From Amycolatopsis sp. QT-25 (lineage in GTDB: Bacteria; Actinomycetota; Actinomycetes; Mycobacteriales; Pseudonocardiaceae), in contig NZ_CP120210.1 in the NCBI RefSeq assembly GCF_029369745.1, positions 5,270,001 through 5,334,000 on the forward strand: a DNA stretch of 64,000 nt. The letters are read 5' to 3'. Every line of letters begins with the position of its first letter. Positions within the stretch are counted from its first letter, which is position 1. A program made the translations under genes and the position numbers. The notes beneath the pieces were generated by a model. The model had not been told where the DNA came from and did no database searches. It saw only the letters and a list, made by a program, of their open reading frames with translations. Below are positions 1 to 11,011 of the stretch, one piece after another.

Positions 1-1
1 G

Positions 2-1120
2 ACCCCGGTCGAGCCCGCCGTGTTCCGGATCGAGCTGGCGGATGGCGGGCAGCTCGGTGTCCCGGTCGTCCCCGGCAACTCGGTCGGCGCACCGGCTCCC
101 CTCGCACAGCTGCTCGGGATCGGCGGCGCGCTGCTCGCGGGTATCGCGATCACGGTGCTCGCCGCGTTCCGCCGCCGCCGTGCCCACGACGTCGACGAGA
201 GCCTGGCGAAGACGCCGCTGGTGATCGAAGGGTTGCGCAAGGCCTACGCGGGCGGTTTCGTCGCGGTGAAGGATCTGTCGTTCCGGGTCGAACCCGGTCA
301 GGTGCTCGGTCTGCTCGGGCCGAACGGCGCGGGAAAGACGACGACGCTGCGCATGCTGATGGGGCTCATCACACCGACCGCGGGCACCATCCGCGTCTTC
401 GGCCACCTCATCGCGCCCGGCGCGCCGGTGCTGTCCCGCATCGGGTCCTTTGTGGAGGGTTCGGGCTTCCTGCCGCATCTGTCCGGCAAGGAGAACCTGG
501 AGCTGTACTGGGCGAGCACGGGCAGGCCGAGGGAGAAGGCGCACTTCGCCGAGGCCTTGGAGATCGCCGGGCTCGGCGACGCGGTGAACCGGCGGGTCCG
601 CACCTACAGCCAGGGTATGCGGCAACGGCTCGCGATCGCGCAGGCGATGCTCGGCCTGCCGGAGCTCATGGTGCTCGACGAACCGACCAACGGACTGGAC
701 CCGCCACAGATCCACCAGATGCGTGAGGTGCTCCAGCGCTACGCGGCGACCGGACGCACCGTGGTGGTCTCGAGCCACCTGCTGGCCGAGGTCGAGCAGA
801 CCTGTACGCACGTGGTCGTGATGCATCGCGGCATGCTGGTCGCCTCGGGCGAGGTCGGCGAACTGGCCGCGTCCAGCGGTGAAGCGACGTTCCGCGTCGA
901 CAAGCCCGCCGAAGCGGCCGAAGCGCTGCGGAAGGTCGGCGGTGTTTCCGACGTCGACGTCGACGGCGAACTGGTGCACGCGGATCTCGACGGTCTCGCC
1001 CGCGCGGAGGCGGTCGCCGCCCTGGTGCGGGCCGGGGTCGCGGTCGAGCAGGCCGGGCCGCGGCGCCGTCTGGAAGACGCGTTCCTGCAGCTGGTCGGAG
1101 AGGACTCGAAGGGTGAGTAA
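2..1120 (+). CDS. ABC transporter ATP-binding protein with N-terminal membrane-anchored extension (5' end outside window)
   Basis: The frame is open to the window edge, so the first in-frame GTG (position 20) is probably internal. The visible part begins with about 30 residues of unassigned beta-type sequence, a hydrophobic segment (LLGIGGALLAGIAITVLAAF) followed by arginines, then a full ABC ATPase: Walker A GPNGAGKT, signature YSQGMRQR, Walker B LMVLDEPTNGLDP and an H-loop histidine in SSHLLAEVE. The ATPase resembles drug- or antibiotic-export ATPases. A membrane-anchored N-terminal domain fused to an ABC ATPase is uncommon; related actinobacterial proteins may carry an alpha/beta-hydrolase domain there, but that part is not visible. 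The gene overlaps the next permease gene by 8 nt, so the two probably form one exporter. Confidence 0.8.
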   Translation, partial: TPVEPAVFRIELADGGQLGVPVVPGNSVGAPAPLAQLLGIGGALLAGIAITVLAAFRRRRAHDVDESLAKTPLVIEGLRKAYAGGFVAVKDLSFRVEPGQVLGLLGPNGAGKTTTLRMLMGLITPTAGTIRVFGHLIAPGAPVLSRIGSFVEGSGFLPHLSGKENLELYWASTGRPREKAHFAEALEIAGLGDAVNRRVRTYSQGMRQRLAIAQAMLGLPELMVLDEPTNGLDPPQIHQMREVLQRYAATGRTVVVSSHLLAEVEQTCTHVVVMHRGMLVASGEVGELAASSGEATFRVDKPAEAAEALRKVGGVSDVDVDGELVHADLDGLARAEAVAALVRAGVAVEQAGPRRRLEDAFLQLVGEDSKGE

Positions 1121-2072
1121 GACCAATGGTTCCGGCCCGGCGACCCGGGCGGAGCACGGCGTGCACACCGATCCGGCGGCCCTGTTGGAGCTGACCGAGG
1201 TCGCGTCGCACGAACCGACCGAGGTCGGCCCGGACGGGGCGGTGGCGGGTTACCGCGCCGACCGGACGCTGCGGCTCGGCGTCGAACTGAAACGTCAGCT
1301 CAAACGCCGTCGGACCCAGCTCATGCTCGGGTTCGTCGCGCTGCTGCCGTTCGTCCTGGTGATCGCGTTCGAGATCGGGCAGGCCAATCCGAATCGCCGC
1401 AGCGGCGGGTTCGTCGACCTCGCGACCGCGAGCGCGCCGAACTTCGTGGTGCTCGCGCTGTTCGTCTCCGGGACGTTCCTGCTCCCGATGATCGTGGCGC
1501 TGTTCTACGGCGACACGATCGCGAGCGAGGCGTCGTGGTCCAGCCTGAAGTACCTGCTCGCGATACCGATCCCCCGGCATCGGGTGCTGCGGCAGAAGGC
1601 GATCGTCTCCGGCATCCTCTCCGCGGTCGCGCTGATCCTGCTGCCGCTGGTGTCGCTGGTGGTCGGCGTCGTCTGGTACGGCGCGGGCGACGCGATCAGC
1701 CCCACCGGGGACGCGGTGTCGTTCGGCGACAGCCTGGTGGCGATGGGGCTGGCGACGATCTACATCATCCTGCAGCTGGCGTGGGTGGCCGGGCTGGCGA
1801 TGCTGCTCTCGGTCGCCACCGACGCCCCGCTGGGCGCCGTCGGCGGGGCGGTGATCGTCGCGATCGTTTCGCAGATCCTCGACCAGATCACCGCACTCGA
1901 AGGATTGCGGGACTATCTGCCGACGCATTTCGCGTTCTCGTGGATGGATCTGATCTCGACCGACATCGACTGGACGAACATGGCCAACGGCATGGTGTCG
2001 GCGGCGTTGTACGGCACGGTGTTCTTCCTCCTCGCCGGTCGCCGGTTCGCGACGAAGGACATCACCAGCTGA
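1113..2072 (+). CDS. ABC transporter permease (ABC-2 type)
   Basis: This 319-residue protein has about 60 hydrophilic residues, then a first membrane segment (LMLGFVALLPFVLVIAFEIG) and about five more, ending in LYGTVFFLLAGRRF. That is the usual shape of an ABC-2 permease. I chose the GTG at 1113 because it overlaps the stop of the ATPase gene (GTGAGTAA), giving translational coupling; the longer frame upstream lies on the ATPase coding sequence. The gene is followed by a strong hairpin, so the ATPase and permease form the end of an operon. The substrate cannot be read from the sequence. Confidence 0.8.
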   Translation: MSKTNGSGPATRAEHGVHTDPAALLELTEVASHEPTEVGPDGAVAGYRADRTLRLGVELKRQLKRRRTQLMLGFVALLPFVLVIAFEIGQANPNRRSGGFVDLATASAPNFVVLALFVSGTFLLPMIVALFYGDTIASEASWSSLKYLLAIPIPRHRVLRQKAIVSGILSAVALILLPLVSLVVGVVWYGAGDAISPTGDAVSFGDSLVAMGLATIYIILQLAWVAGLAMLLSVATDAPLGAVGGAVIVAIVSQILDQITALEGLRDYLPTHFAFSWMDLISTDIDWTNMANGMVSAALYGTVFFLLAGRRFATKDITS

Positions 2073-2093
2073 GAGCGTTTCCGCACCCGAAAA

Positions 2094-2146
2094 GCACCGG
2101 GCCCACCGGGAAGACGAAAACCTCTTCCCAGGTGGGCCCCGGTTTT
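2094..2146 (+). terminator. Hairpin terminator after the ABC exporter operon
   Basis: An inverted repeat pairs the region around ACCGGGCCCACCGGGAAGA with TCTTCCCAGGTGGGCCCCGGT, with an 8-base loop, and is followed by TTTTC. It lies 20 nt after the permease stop. Confidence 0.8.
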
Positions 2147-2328
2147 CACGGACCGTGGCTACCTTCACCCGTTAGTGCCGGTAATCGGTGTTTCATGCGC
2201 ATGAGAACATCGATTTCCCGGTCATCGACTCATTGGGTGAAAACCTCGCTTTCAGCTTCGGCGACCTCCGGGAAATCCTTATCTTCAGTGAAAGGTGCCA
2301 ACGCGAGAAGAAAGCGGGGACTCACGCC

Positions 2329-2751
2329 ATGACCCAGTCGATCGAGATCCCGGTCCAGGAATTCTCTCTTGATTGGACGATGAGTTCCGGCAAGGGCGGC
2401 CGGGTCGGCTTCGCCGTCTCGGGTCAGGTGACACTCCTCGACAACAAGCGGTTCTACAAGATCGACGGCGTCCTCTACATCTCCGAGGGCGGCGCCTACT
2501 GCCGCGACATCGGCAACCCGTATCTGTTCGTGCGCCGCAACGGTGTCGAGGAGAGCGGCAGGCAGTGGGGCTGGGAGACCATCTGCGGCCGCAAGTCCAG
2601 CAGCAGGCTCTGCGCGATGGACGCGTACTTCGTCCGCACCGGCTACTGGGCCCCCGCCGACCGGGCCATCCAGCTGAGCATCGGCGCCGAGACCGGCTGG
2701 AACCGCAAGCGGTCCTACAGCCCGACGATCACCGTGCGCCTCGCGGACTAG
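2329..2751 (+). CDS. Hypothetical protein, 140 aa
   Basis: I do not recognise this protein. The start at 2329 was chosen over the open frame from 2188 because a purine-rich stretch (AGAAGAAAGCGGGG) precedes it. The protein is soluble-looking, without signal peptide or membrane segment, rich in Gly, Arg, Tyr and Trp, and has three cysteines (YCRDIG, ICGRKS, LCAMDA). The alternating hydrophobic pattern suggests a beta-sandwich. It stands alone between a terminator and a tandem repeat, preceded by about 180 bp of relatively A/T-rich sequence that probably holds its promoter. Confidence 0.65.
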   Translation: MTQSIEIPVQEFSLDWTMSSGKGGRVGFAVSGQVTLLDNKRFYKIDGVLYISEGGAYCRDIGNPYLFVRRNGVEESGRQWGWETICGRKSSSRLCAMDAYFVRTGYWAPADRAIQLSIGAETGWNRKRSYSPTITVRLAD

Positions 2752-2754
2752 GCG

Positions 2755-2785
2755 GTCGGCTGGGTCGGCTGGGTCGGCTGGGTCC
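2755..2785 (+). repeat. Short tandem repeat, 3 x 9 bp
   Basis: The 9-mer GTCGGCTGG occurs three times in a row directly after the stop codon of the 140-aa gene, and a partial fourth unit (GTC) follows. No function is evident; it is a possible slippage site. Confidence 0.8.
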
Positions 2786-2821
2786 ACGGTAGATCTCCGC
2801 CGGCTCCGGTACGGTCGGTTC

Positions 2822-3592
2822 ATGGCCACCTCTTCGATCCGAGTGGAGGACGAAGGCGGGATCGCCGTCGTCACCCTGCGGCACGGCAAGGCGAACACCC
2901 TCGACACCGAGTTCTGCCGGGAACTGACCCTCCGGCTCGAAGACGTGCAACTCGGCGGCTATCGGGGGGTCGTGCTGACCGGCACCGGCGGCATCTTCTC
3001 GGCGGGGGTCGACCTGCGGCGGGTGCACGACGGCGGCGCGGACTATCTCGAAGACTTCCTGCCCGCACTGTCCGACGCGTTCCTCTCGGTGTTCGGCTTC
3101 CCCGGCCCGGTGGTCGCGGCCGTCAACGGCCACGCGATCGCCGGTGGGGCGGTGCTCGCCGCCGCCTGCGACCGCCGGATCCTCGCCGACGGCCCGAGTC
3201 GGATCGGGATCACCGAACTGCTCGTCGGTGTGCCGTTCCCGTTGGCGGCGCTGGAGGTCCTGCGCTCCGGGTTCGGCGCGGACGTCCTCGCCGAACTCGC
3301 GTTCCTCGGCGAGACCCACCTTCCCGAGGACGCGCTCCGGCTCGGCCTGGTGAACGAGGTGACCGCGCCCGAGACCGTACTGTCGCGAGCGGTGGAGGTG
3401 GCCAGGAAGCTCGCCGAGATCCCCACGGCCGCGTACGCGCACACGAAGGCGCAGCTGCACCGGCCCTTCCACGAGCGGATCGCCGAACACCGCACCGGCG
3501 ACGACGCCCACGTCCTCGAACTGTGGAGCTCCCCCGAGGCACTCGCGGCCATCAAGGCCTACGTCGACCGGGTGCTCCGCGGCCGCGCCTGA
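2822..3592 (+). CDS. Enoyl-CoA hydratase/isomerase family protein (crotonase fold)
   Basis: This 256-residue crotonase-family protein has the two oxyanion-hole segments: GIFSAGVDLRRV (about residues 57-68) and NGHAIAGGAVLAAACDRRI (about 101-119). The family acts on acyl-CoA thioesters, by hydration, isomerisation or hydrolysis. The usual second catalytic glutamate of hydratases is not obvious in the ITELLVGVPFP segment, so the exact reaction is open. TACGGT lies about 9 nt before the ATG and would make a -10 box for a leaderless transcript. There is no operon partner. Confidence 0.82.
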   Translation: MATSSIRVEDEGGIAVVTLRHGKANTLDTEFCRELTLRLEDVQLGGYRGVVLTGTGGIFSAGVDLRRVHDGGADYLEDFLPALSDAFLSVFGFPGPVVAAVNGHAIAGGAVLAAACDRRILADGPSRIGITELLVGVPFPLAALEVLRSGFGADVLAELAFLGETHLPEDALRLGLVNEVTAPETVLSRAVEVARKLAEIPTAAYAHTKAQLHRPFHERIAEHRTGDDAHVLELWSSPEALAAIKAYVDRVLRGRA

Positions 3593-3682
3593 TCTTCGGG
3601 CTCGGCCGGATAGGCGATTGCCCACCGGCGGCGACTCTGTGAGTATCCGACCGCTCAACAGGTCCCGATGGGGAGGGCACGG

Positions 3683-5092
3683 ATGCGGAAGCTCACGGCC
3701 GCGTGGTCGGTTCTGGCGATCACCGTTCTCGCACTGGCCGGGCTCACCCCGGCCGCGCAGGCGGCACCCGAGGACGTCGAAGACGCGCTGGGCCGGATCC
3801 CCGGCCTGACCGTCGTCTCGGAGGATCCGGCCCCGGCCGGGTACCGGTTCTTCAAGCTCACCTACACCCAGCCGATCGACCACCGCAGGCCCGGCCGCGG
3901 CACCTTCGAGCAGCGCTTCACGTTGCTGCACAAGGAATTCCGGTCACCGACCGTGGTGTACACGAGCGGATACAACGTCTCGCAGTCGCCCAACCGCTCG
4001 GAGCCGACGCAGCTCGTCGACGGCAACCAGCTGTCGATGGAATACCGGTTCTTCACTCCCTCGCGACCGGAGCGGCCGGACTGGGGCAAACAGCTCACGA
4101 TCTGGCAGGCCGCCGCCGATCAGCACCGCGCCGTCGAGGCGTTCAAGCGGATCTATCCGGGCAAGTGGCTCGCGACCGGCGGCAGCAAGGGCGGCATGAC
4201 GGCGACCTACTTCCGTAGGTTTTTCCCGGACGACGTCGACGCGACGATCCCGTACGTCGCGCCCAACGACGTCATCGACCCGCACGATCGCTACAACCGG
4301 TTCCTGGCGGACGTCGGCGACGATCCGGCCTGCCGTTCGGCGCTGAAGACGATCCAGCGTGACGTGCTGACCCGGCGCCCGGAGTTCGCGGCGCTCGCCG
4401 CCGCCGACGCGGCCAAGAACGGCTACACGTTCAAGACCGTCGGCTCGGCCGACGTGTCGCTGGAGATCTCGGTGATCGACTCGTACTTCGCCTTCTGGCA
4501 GTACCAGAAGCAGGCGGACTGCGCGACGATCCCGAAGGCCGGTTCCCCGGCGGCCGAGGTCTACGCCTGGTTCGAACGCGTGGAGAGCCTCAACACCTAC
4601 TCCGACCAGAACCTCGAAATCTACGTCCCCTACTACTTCCAGGCTTCCTACCAGCTCGGCGCCCCGGAGTCCGATGAGGGCCACCTCCGGGACCTGCTGC
4701 GCTACCCGGGCGCCAACGTGTCGCGGACATTCGTGCCGAAATCCGTCGACATCCCGCGGTTCGACCACCTGGCGATGCCGGACATCGACTTCTGGGTGAA
4801 GTCGCGGGGGAAGCGGCTGATGTTCGTCTACGGCGAGAACGACCCGTGGAGTGCCGAACCCTTCCGGCTCGGCTTCGGCACGAAGGACTCCTACAGCTAC
4901 ACGGTGGAAGGCGGGAACCACGGCGCCCGGATCTCGCAGCTTCCCGCGGCTCAAGCCACCGAAGCGACGAACACCGTACGGCGCTGGGCCGGGCTGCCTC
5001 CGGTCACGCCCGGGGTGACCACCCGTTCGGCGCCCGCCGGGTTCCCGGACTTCGACGCCGACTTGACCATGCTGGAACGCCGTCGCCTCTGA
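3683..5092 (+). CDS. Secreted S37-family tripeptidyl aminopeptidase-like protease
   Basis: The ATG at 3683 is preferred to the one at 3668 because GGGAGG lies 6 nt before it and the protein then begins with a clean signal peptide (MRKLTAAW ... LTPAAQA, cleavage near residue 28). The mature part matches the actinomycete S37/PS-10 type exported serine peptidases that remove tripeptides. Visible landmarks are YTQPIDHRRPGRGTFEQR, the nucleophile motif GGSKGGM, an acid residue in VYGENDPW and the histidine in GGNHGAR. Its likely role is extracellular peptide scavenging. The length (469 aa) is normal for the family. It is a single gene, convergent with uvrB. Confidence 0.85.
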   Translation: MRKLTAAWSVLAITVLALAGLTPAAQAAPEDVEDALGRIPGLTVVSEDPAPAGYRFFKLTYTQPIDHRRPGRGTFEQRFTLLHKEFRSPTVVYTSGYNVSQSPNRSEPTQLVDGNQLSMEYRFFTPSRPERPDWGKQLTIWQAAADQHRAVEAFKRIYPGKWLATGGSKGGMTATYFRRFFPDDVDATIPYVAPNDVIDPHDRYNRFLADVGDDPACRSALKTIQRDVLTRRPEFAALAAADAAKNGYTFKTVGSADVSLEISVIDSYFAFWQYQKQADCATIPKAGSPAAEVYAWFERVESLNTYSDQNLEIYVPYYFQASYQLGAPESDEGHLRDLLRYPGANVSRTFVPKSVDIPRFDHLAMPDIDFWVKSRGKRLMFVYGENDPWSAEPFRLGFGTKDSYSYTVEGGNHGARISQLPAAQATEATNTVRRWAGLPPVTPGVTTRSAPAGFPDFDADLTMLERRRL

Positions 5093-5105
5093 CACCCCCC
5101 GCGTT

Positions 5106-5157
5106 TCGTCCTCTGATCGCGCTACTTGCCCGCGCGGGGATCGCGATCAGAGGACGA
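5106..5157. terminator. Palindromic bidirectional terminator between the S37 peptidase and uvrB
   Basis: Perfect 16-bp arms (TCGTCCTCTGATCGCG at 5106-5121 and its complement at 5142-5157) enclose a 20-nt loop that begins CTACTTGCCC. The genes on both sides converge on it. The word CTACTTGC recurs in the palindromes at 12.6 kb and 59.1 kb. Confidence 0.75.
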
Positions 5158-5164
5158 ACTGCGG

Positions 5165-7321
<2,157 letters not shown>

Positions 7322-7373
7322 GTCCTCCAGAGTAGGCGCTGGGTCCGACAGTTTCCGTTTCGCCTGGTCGGGA

Positions 7374-8660
7374 TCAGCAGGAGCAGTCACAACAGTTGCA
7401 GCAGTCACAACCGTCACAGTTGTTGCACCAGGCCTCGTGCGGCTTCCCGCTCCAGGCCCCGGGAAACGGGTCCCGGCAGCAGAACTGGCACGAACAGCAC
7501 ATGTAGCTCGCCACCGCGCAACCGAAGAAGAACCCCCTCGGCTGAGCGGGCACCCGGAACTTCGGCGTCCAGCAGCAACCGCCCTGACCGTTGGTCGGCG
7601 CGCCGCCGTGTTTCCGCTTCTCCTTCGGCGGCTCCTGCGGCGGACCGCCGCCGGGAGCGCCCGGCGGCGGAGGCGGCGGTTGGTGACCGCCCTGCGGATA
7701 CCGCTGGGAAGGATAGGGCTGGTGGGGGTGCTGATGGGGATGCCGCTGCGGCTGGGGGCCGGGCCCGATCCAGCCCGGCGGCGGCTGCCGCGGACCGTGA
7801 CCGGTGAGGTTGTGCCCGAAAGCGCGTCGCACCGCTTGCCGCAGTTCGTGGACCAGGAGGGCGTGCACCAGCTTGGGCTGATCGAAGGCCACCTCGCGGA
7901 GGGCGAGTTCGACGCCGAGCACGGCGTCCTCGCACAGCCGACGAGCCTCGGTCAGCCCGGTTCCGGTGGCCGCCAGCGGATTCCACGCGCCGGCGGCCTC
8001 GTCCTCGGCGAGATCCTCGACGGCGTCCAGCAGATGCGCGGCCCGGCCGAACAGGCGTCCGGCCTCGGCCAGCGGCGCGGCGTTCTCCGGACGCCCCGCC
8101 AGCACGGCGGTGTGGGCGAACGCGGCGGCTGTCGCCAGCTCGGCGGGTTCAGTGGCGAGGACGGCCGAATCACCGAGCCGGACGGCGTTTTCGAGCTCGG
8201 CCTGCCGGTCGACGGCCTCGGTCAGGACCGCCGTGTCGAAGCCGACCCGGATGCCCGTGCGGCTCCCCTGATCCGCCCACCGCGTCGCGACCCGCCTCGC
8301 GGCGAGAGCGACTGAGCGCCGCGCGAAGGCGCCGTCACGGTCCTCGACGTGGTCACTGATCTTGGCCGAGGCCAGCACCAGGGAGACCGCCGCCGCGAGC
8401 TGGGCTCCGCCTCCCTTCGCGACCGACGTCCCCTTCATCGCCCGAAGCGGGCAAGGGCCGGCGTCGCGCCGTCCCTCCGCACGGGGCGACTGGGCTTCGA
8501 CGAGTGCCGAGATGAGCAAGCCGTCGTAGTTCGTCACCATGCGGGCGAGCTGTCCGTGTTCGTCGCGCAGTGCCAGGCAAAGGCCGCACAGATGGGCGAG
8601 CCAGTCCGCGTGCAGGCCCGCGGAGAGCCGGTGACGGCACGGCCTGATGATCCCGAACAT
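7374..8660 (-). CDS. DUF5685 family protein with cysteine-rich C-terminus
   Basis: The N-terminus (MFGIIRPCRHRLSAGLHADW, then HLCGLCLALRDEHG) is the DUF5685 signature of actinobacterial proteins of unknown function. Conserved cysteines there (CRH, CGLC) could bind metal. A mostly alpha-helical middle (residues 60-290) is followed by a Pro/Gly/Gln/His-rich linker and a tail of about 100 residues with roughly 20 cysteines, ending CNNCDGCDCCNCCDCSC. The pattern suggests a metal-binding or disulfide-rich tail, but no activity is known to me. The coding sequence for the tail is itself repetitive (GTCACAACAGTTGCAGCAGT type). The gene lies 52 bp upstream of uvrB on the same strand and is divergent from the DUF402 gene. 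Confidence 0.85.
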   Translation of the reverse strand: MFGIIRPCRHRLSAGLHADWLAHLCGLCLALRDEHGQLARMVTNYDGLLISALVEAQSPRAEGRRDAGPCPLRAMKGTSVAKGGGAQLAAAVSLVLASAKISDHVEDRDGAFARRSVALAARRVATRWADQGSRTGIRVGFDTAVLTEAVDRQAELENAVRLGDSAVLATEPAELATAAAFAHTAVLAGRPENAAPLAEAGRLFGRAAHLLDAVEDLAEDEAAGAWNPLAATGTGLTEARRLCEDAVLGVELALREVAFDQPKLVHALLVHELRQAVRRAFGHNLTGHGPRQPPPGWIGPGPQPQRHPHQHPHQPYPSQRYPQGGHQPPPPPPGAPGGGPPQEPPKEKRKHGGAPTNGQGGCCWTPKFRVPAQPRGFFFGCAVASYMCCSCQFCCRDPFPGAWSGKPHEAWCNNCDGCDCCNCCDCSC

Positions 8661-8801
8661 ACTTGACTCCCACTCACCCTGATGGCGGAACCAGCGCACC
8701 TTATCCGCCGATGTGGCACTACTCCCGTGCGACGGCGAAACCGTGATCATCCACCCGGTTGGGTGGTGTTCGCGGACGTCGCCGCCTCCCAAGATGGGCG
8801 C

Positions 8802-9317
8802 ATGACCGCGCTGCACCCGCCCAAGGTCGAGTACTTCGACCCCGCCGCGAAGACCAACACCGATCCGAAGGGCTTCGTGAGGGACGTCGACGAGTACCGC
8901 GAAGAGCCCTTCGGCCTCTACATGGCACGGCCGGCCCCAGGGCGGCGACAGTTCCACTACATCGAGTCCTGGCTGCTGCCGGGGCTCGGTCTCCGGATCA
9001 CCGATTTCTGGTTCAACCCCGGCCACGAACGCGATCAGGACTTCTACCTCGACGTCGTCGACATCCGCCGCGAGAACGGCGTCTGGATCGCCACCGACCT
9101 TTATCTGGACCTCGTCCTGCGGGACAGGAAATCCGTCCGGGTGATCGACACCGACGAACTGCTCGCCGCGGTCACCGGCGGGCTGATCTCCCCCGCCGAC
9201 GGCGAACGCGCGCTGGGCGTCAGTCACACGACCGTCGACGGGCTGGCCACCCACGGCCACGATCTGCGCGGCTGGCTGTCCACGAAGGACATCGCACTCG
9301 GCTGGCGACGGCACTGA
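8802..9317 (+). CDS. DUF402 domain-containing protein
   Basis: This 171-residue protein has the DUF402 (FomD-like) core: an aromatic-rich segment (REEPFGLYMARPAP), then ITDFWFNPGHERDQDFYLDVVDI with acidic residues that could hold a divalent metal, and the end of a beta-barrel (DLYLDLVLRD). Characterised members of the wider family hydrolyse nucleotidyl- or pyrophosphate-linked substrates; the substrate here is unknown. The ATG at 8802 is preferred over the longer frame from 8682 because the conserved sequence begins shortly after it. No strong RBS is seen. A 141-bp divergent promoter region separates it from the DUF5685 gene. Confidence 0.75.
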   Translation: MTALHPPKVEYFDPAAKTNTDPKGFVRDVDEYREEPFGLYMARPAPGRRQFHYIESWLLPGLGLRITDFWFNPGHERDQDFYLDVVDIRRENGVWIATDLYLDLVLRDRKSVRVIDTDELLAAVTGGLISPADGERALGVSHTTVDGLATHGHDLRGWLSTKDIALGWRRH

Positions 9318-9456
9318 CCGGCTGTCATCCGTCCTTCGGTTGATTCCGCCTCAGTCCTTCGGCGAGCGAACGCCGACCGGCCGACGGATTCCAGAACGGG
9401 CACTTCCGCGGGACTCTCGATCACAGGTGAAACCGATCGAGAGGAGGCGGATACCC

Positions 9457-10989
9457 GTGGTCGTCGAGACCGAGGGACTCCGGGAACGATCCGGTGAGCG
9501 AGAGCGCGCGGAGGTCGCGCCCTTCGCCAGGACACCGGTGCTGGCGATCGCCGGAGCGATGGGGGCGGTACTCGCGGCGACGGCCGGCCGTTACGGCTAC
9601 TTCGGCGACGAACTGTACTTCCTGGCGGCCGGTCGGCATCTGGACTGGGGGTATGCCGACCAGCCGCCGTTGTTGCCACTCCTGGCGCGGCTGATGGACA
9701 CGTTCGGCGCCGATTCGCCGTTCGTCCTGCGGATTCCGGCGATGCTGGCGATGGTCGCCGGTGTCGTGCTCACCGCGTTGATCGCCAGGGAGCTGGGCGG
9801 TGGCCGCAAGGCGCAGATGATCGCGGCGGCGGCCTTCGCGGTGTCGCTCCAGATGCTCGGCAGCGGGCACTACCTGGCGACCAGCACGATCGACCCGTTC
9901 CTGTGGACGCTGCTGCTCTGGCTGCTCGTCCGGTGGGTACGGATCCGCGCGGACGGGCTCCTGCTCTTCAGCGGCGTGGTGACCGGATTCGCGCTGAACA
10001 CGAAGTTCCTCATCGGGGCGTTCTGGGTCGTCGCGCTGGTCGCCGCGGTGGCGTCCGGTCCCCGCGATCTCCTCCGTCGTCCGGCGCTCTGGCTCGGCGC
10101 GCTGATCGCCGCCGCGATGATCGCGCCCACCCTCGGCTGGCAAGCGGCCAACGGATGGCCACAGTTGACGATGGGCGCGGCGATCTCCCAAGAGGTCTCG
10201 GCGGACTGGGGCGGGCGGGCCACCTTCGTCCCGACCCTGGTGACGAGCGCGGGCGTGCCGATCGGGATGGTCCTGGTCTGCTACGGACTGTGGCGGCTGC
10301 TGCGCTCGGAACGCCTGCGGCCGTACCGGTTCCTGGGGTGGACCGCGCTCGGGTTACTCGCCGTGTTCCTGCTGGCGAACGGCCGTTACTACTACGCGGC
10401 GGGGATGTTCGCCCCGCTGTTCGCCGCCGCGTCGGTGGAGATCGAAGCGGGTCGGGCGTCGAAGTACTGGCGCTGGATCGCCACTTGGCCGGTGTACCTG
10501 GTGGCCGCCGTGATCGCGATCCCGCAGGCGCTTCCGATCCTCCCGCGGTCCGCCCTGGCGACCGCCCCGGACTGGGCGCGGCCGGTCTTCGCCGGCGAAG
10601 AGATCGGCTGGCGGGAGATCACGGAGTCGGTGGCACAGGCGTACCGGGCCGTTCCCGAACCATCGCATACCGGCATCATCGCGGCGAAGTACTGGCAGGC
10701 CAGCGCGATCGACCACTATGGCCCGGAGCTCGGGCTTCCGTCGCCGTCGAGTCCCAACCGCGGCTATGTGACGCTGCCGAGGCCGCCGGAATCGGCACGC
10801 GACATCCTGTTCGTCGGGAACGACCCTTCGGGACTCGTGCCGTACTTCACGCGAGTGCGTGAGGTCGGCGCGCTCGACAACCGGGCCGGGGTGCAGAACG
10901 TGAGTCAGGGCATGAAGATCTGGCTGGCCACCGGCCGGAACGGGCCCTGGGACACGGTATGGCCGAAACTCGCGGACTGGGGCTTCTGA
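9457..10989 (+). CDS. GT39-type membrane glycosyltransferase (ArnT/PMT-like, GT-C fold)
   Basis: This 510-residue integral membrane protein has about ten hydrophobic segments. The first extracytoplasmic loop carries the DE motif GDELYFLAAGRHLDWGYADQ, typical of dolichyl/polyprenyl-phosphate-sugar-dependent GT-C enzymes. Such enzymes transfer sugars from lipid-linked donors outside the membrane; the acceptor is unknown. The GTG at 9457 has AGGAGG 9 nt upstream; the open frame from 9340 has no such signal. It stands alone and ends 22 bp before the end of coaE, with a short hairpin between. Confidence 0.82.
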   Translation: MVVETEGLRERSGERERAEVAPFARTPVLAIAGAMGAVLAATAGRYGYFGDELYFLAAGRHLDWGYADQPPLLPLLARLMDTFGADSPFVLRIPAMLAMVAGVVLTALIARELGGGRKAQMIAAAAFAVSLQMLGSGHYLATSTIDPFLWTLLLWLLVRWVRIRADGLLLFSGVVTGFALNTKFLIGAFWVVALVAAVASGPRDLLRRPALWLGALIAAAMIAPTLGWQAANGWPQLTMGAAISQEVSADWGGRATFVPTLVTSAGVPIGMVLVCYGLWRLLRSERLRPYRFLGWTALGLLAVFLLANGRYYYAAGMFAPLFAAASVEIEAGRASKYWRWIATWPVYLVAAVIAIPQALPILPRSALATAPDWARPVFAGEEIGWREITESVAQAYRAVPEPSHTGIIAAKYWQASAIDHYGPELGLPSPSSPNRGYVTLPRPPESARDILFVGNDPSGLVPYFTRVREVGALDNRAGVQNVSQGMKIWLATGRNGPWDTVWPKLADWGF

Positions 10990-10994
10990 GCCTC

Positions 10995-11011
10995 GCCGGG
11001 TCGGACCCGGC
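10995..11011. terminator. Short hairpin between convergent GT39 gene and coaE
   Basis: GCCGGGT and ACCCGGC form 7-bp perfect arms around CGG, filling nearly the whole 22-bp gap. It may serve both directions; it is small, so this is uncertain. Confidence 0.45.
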
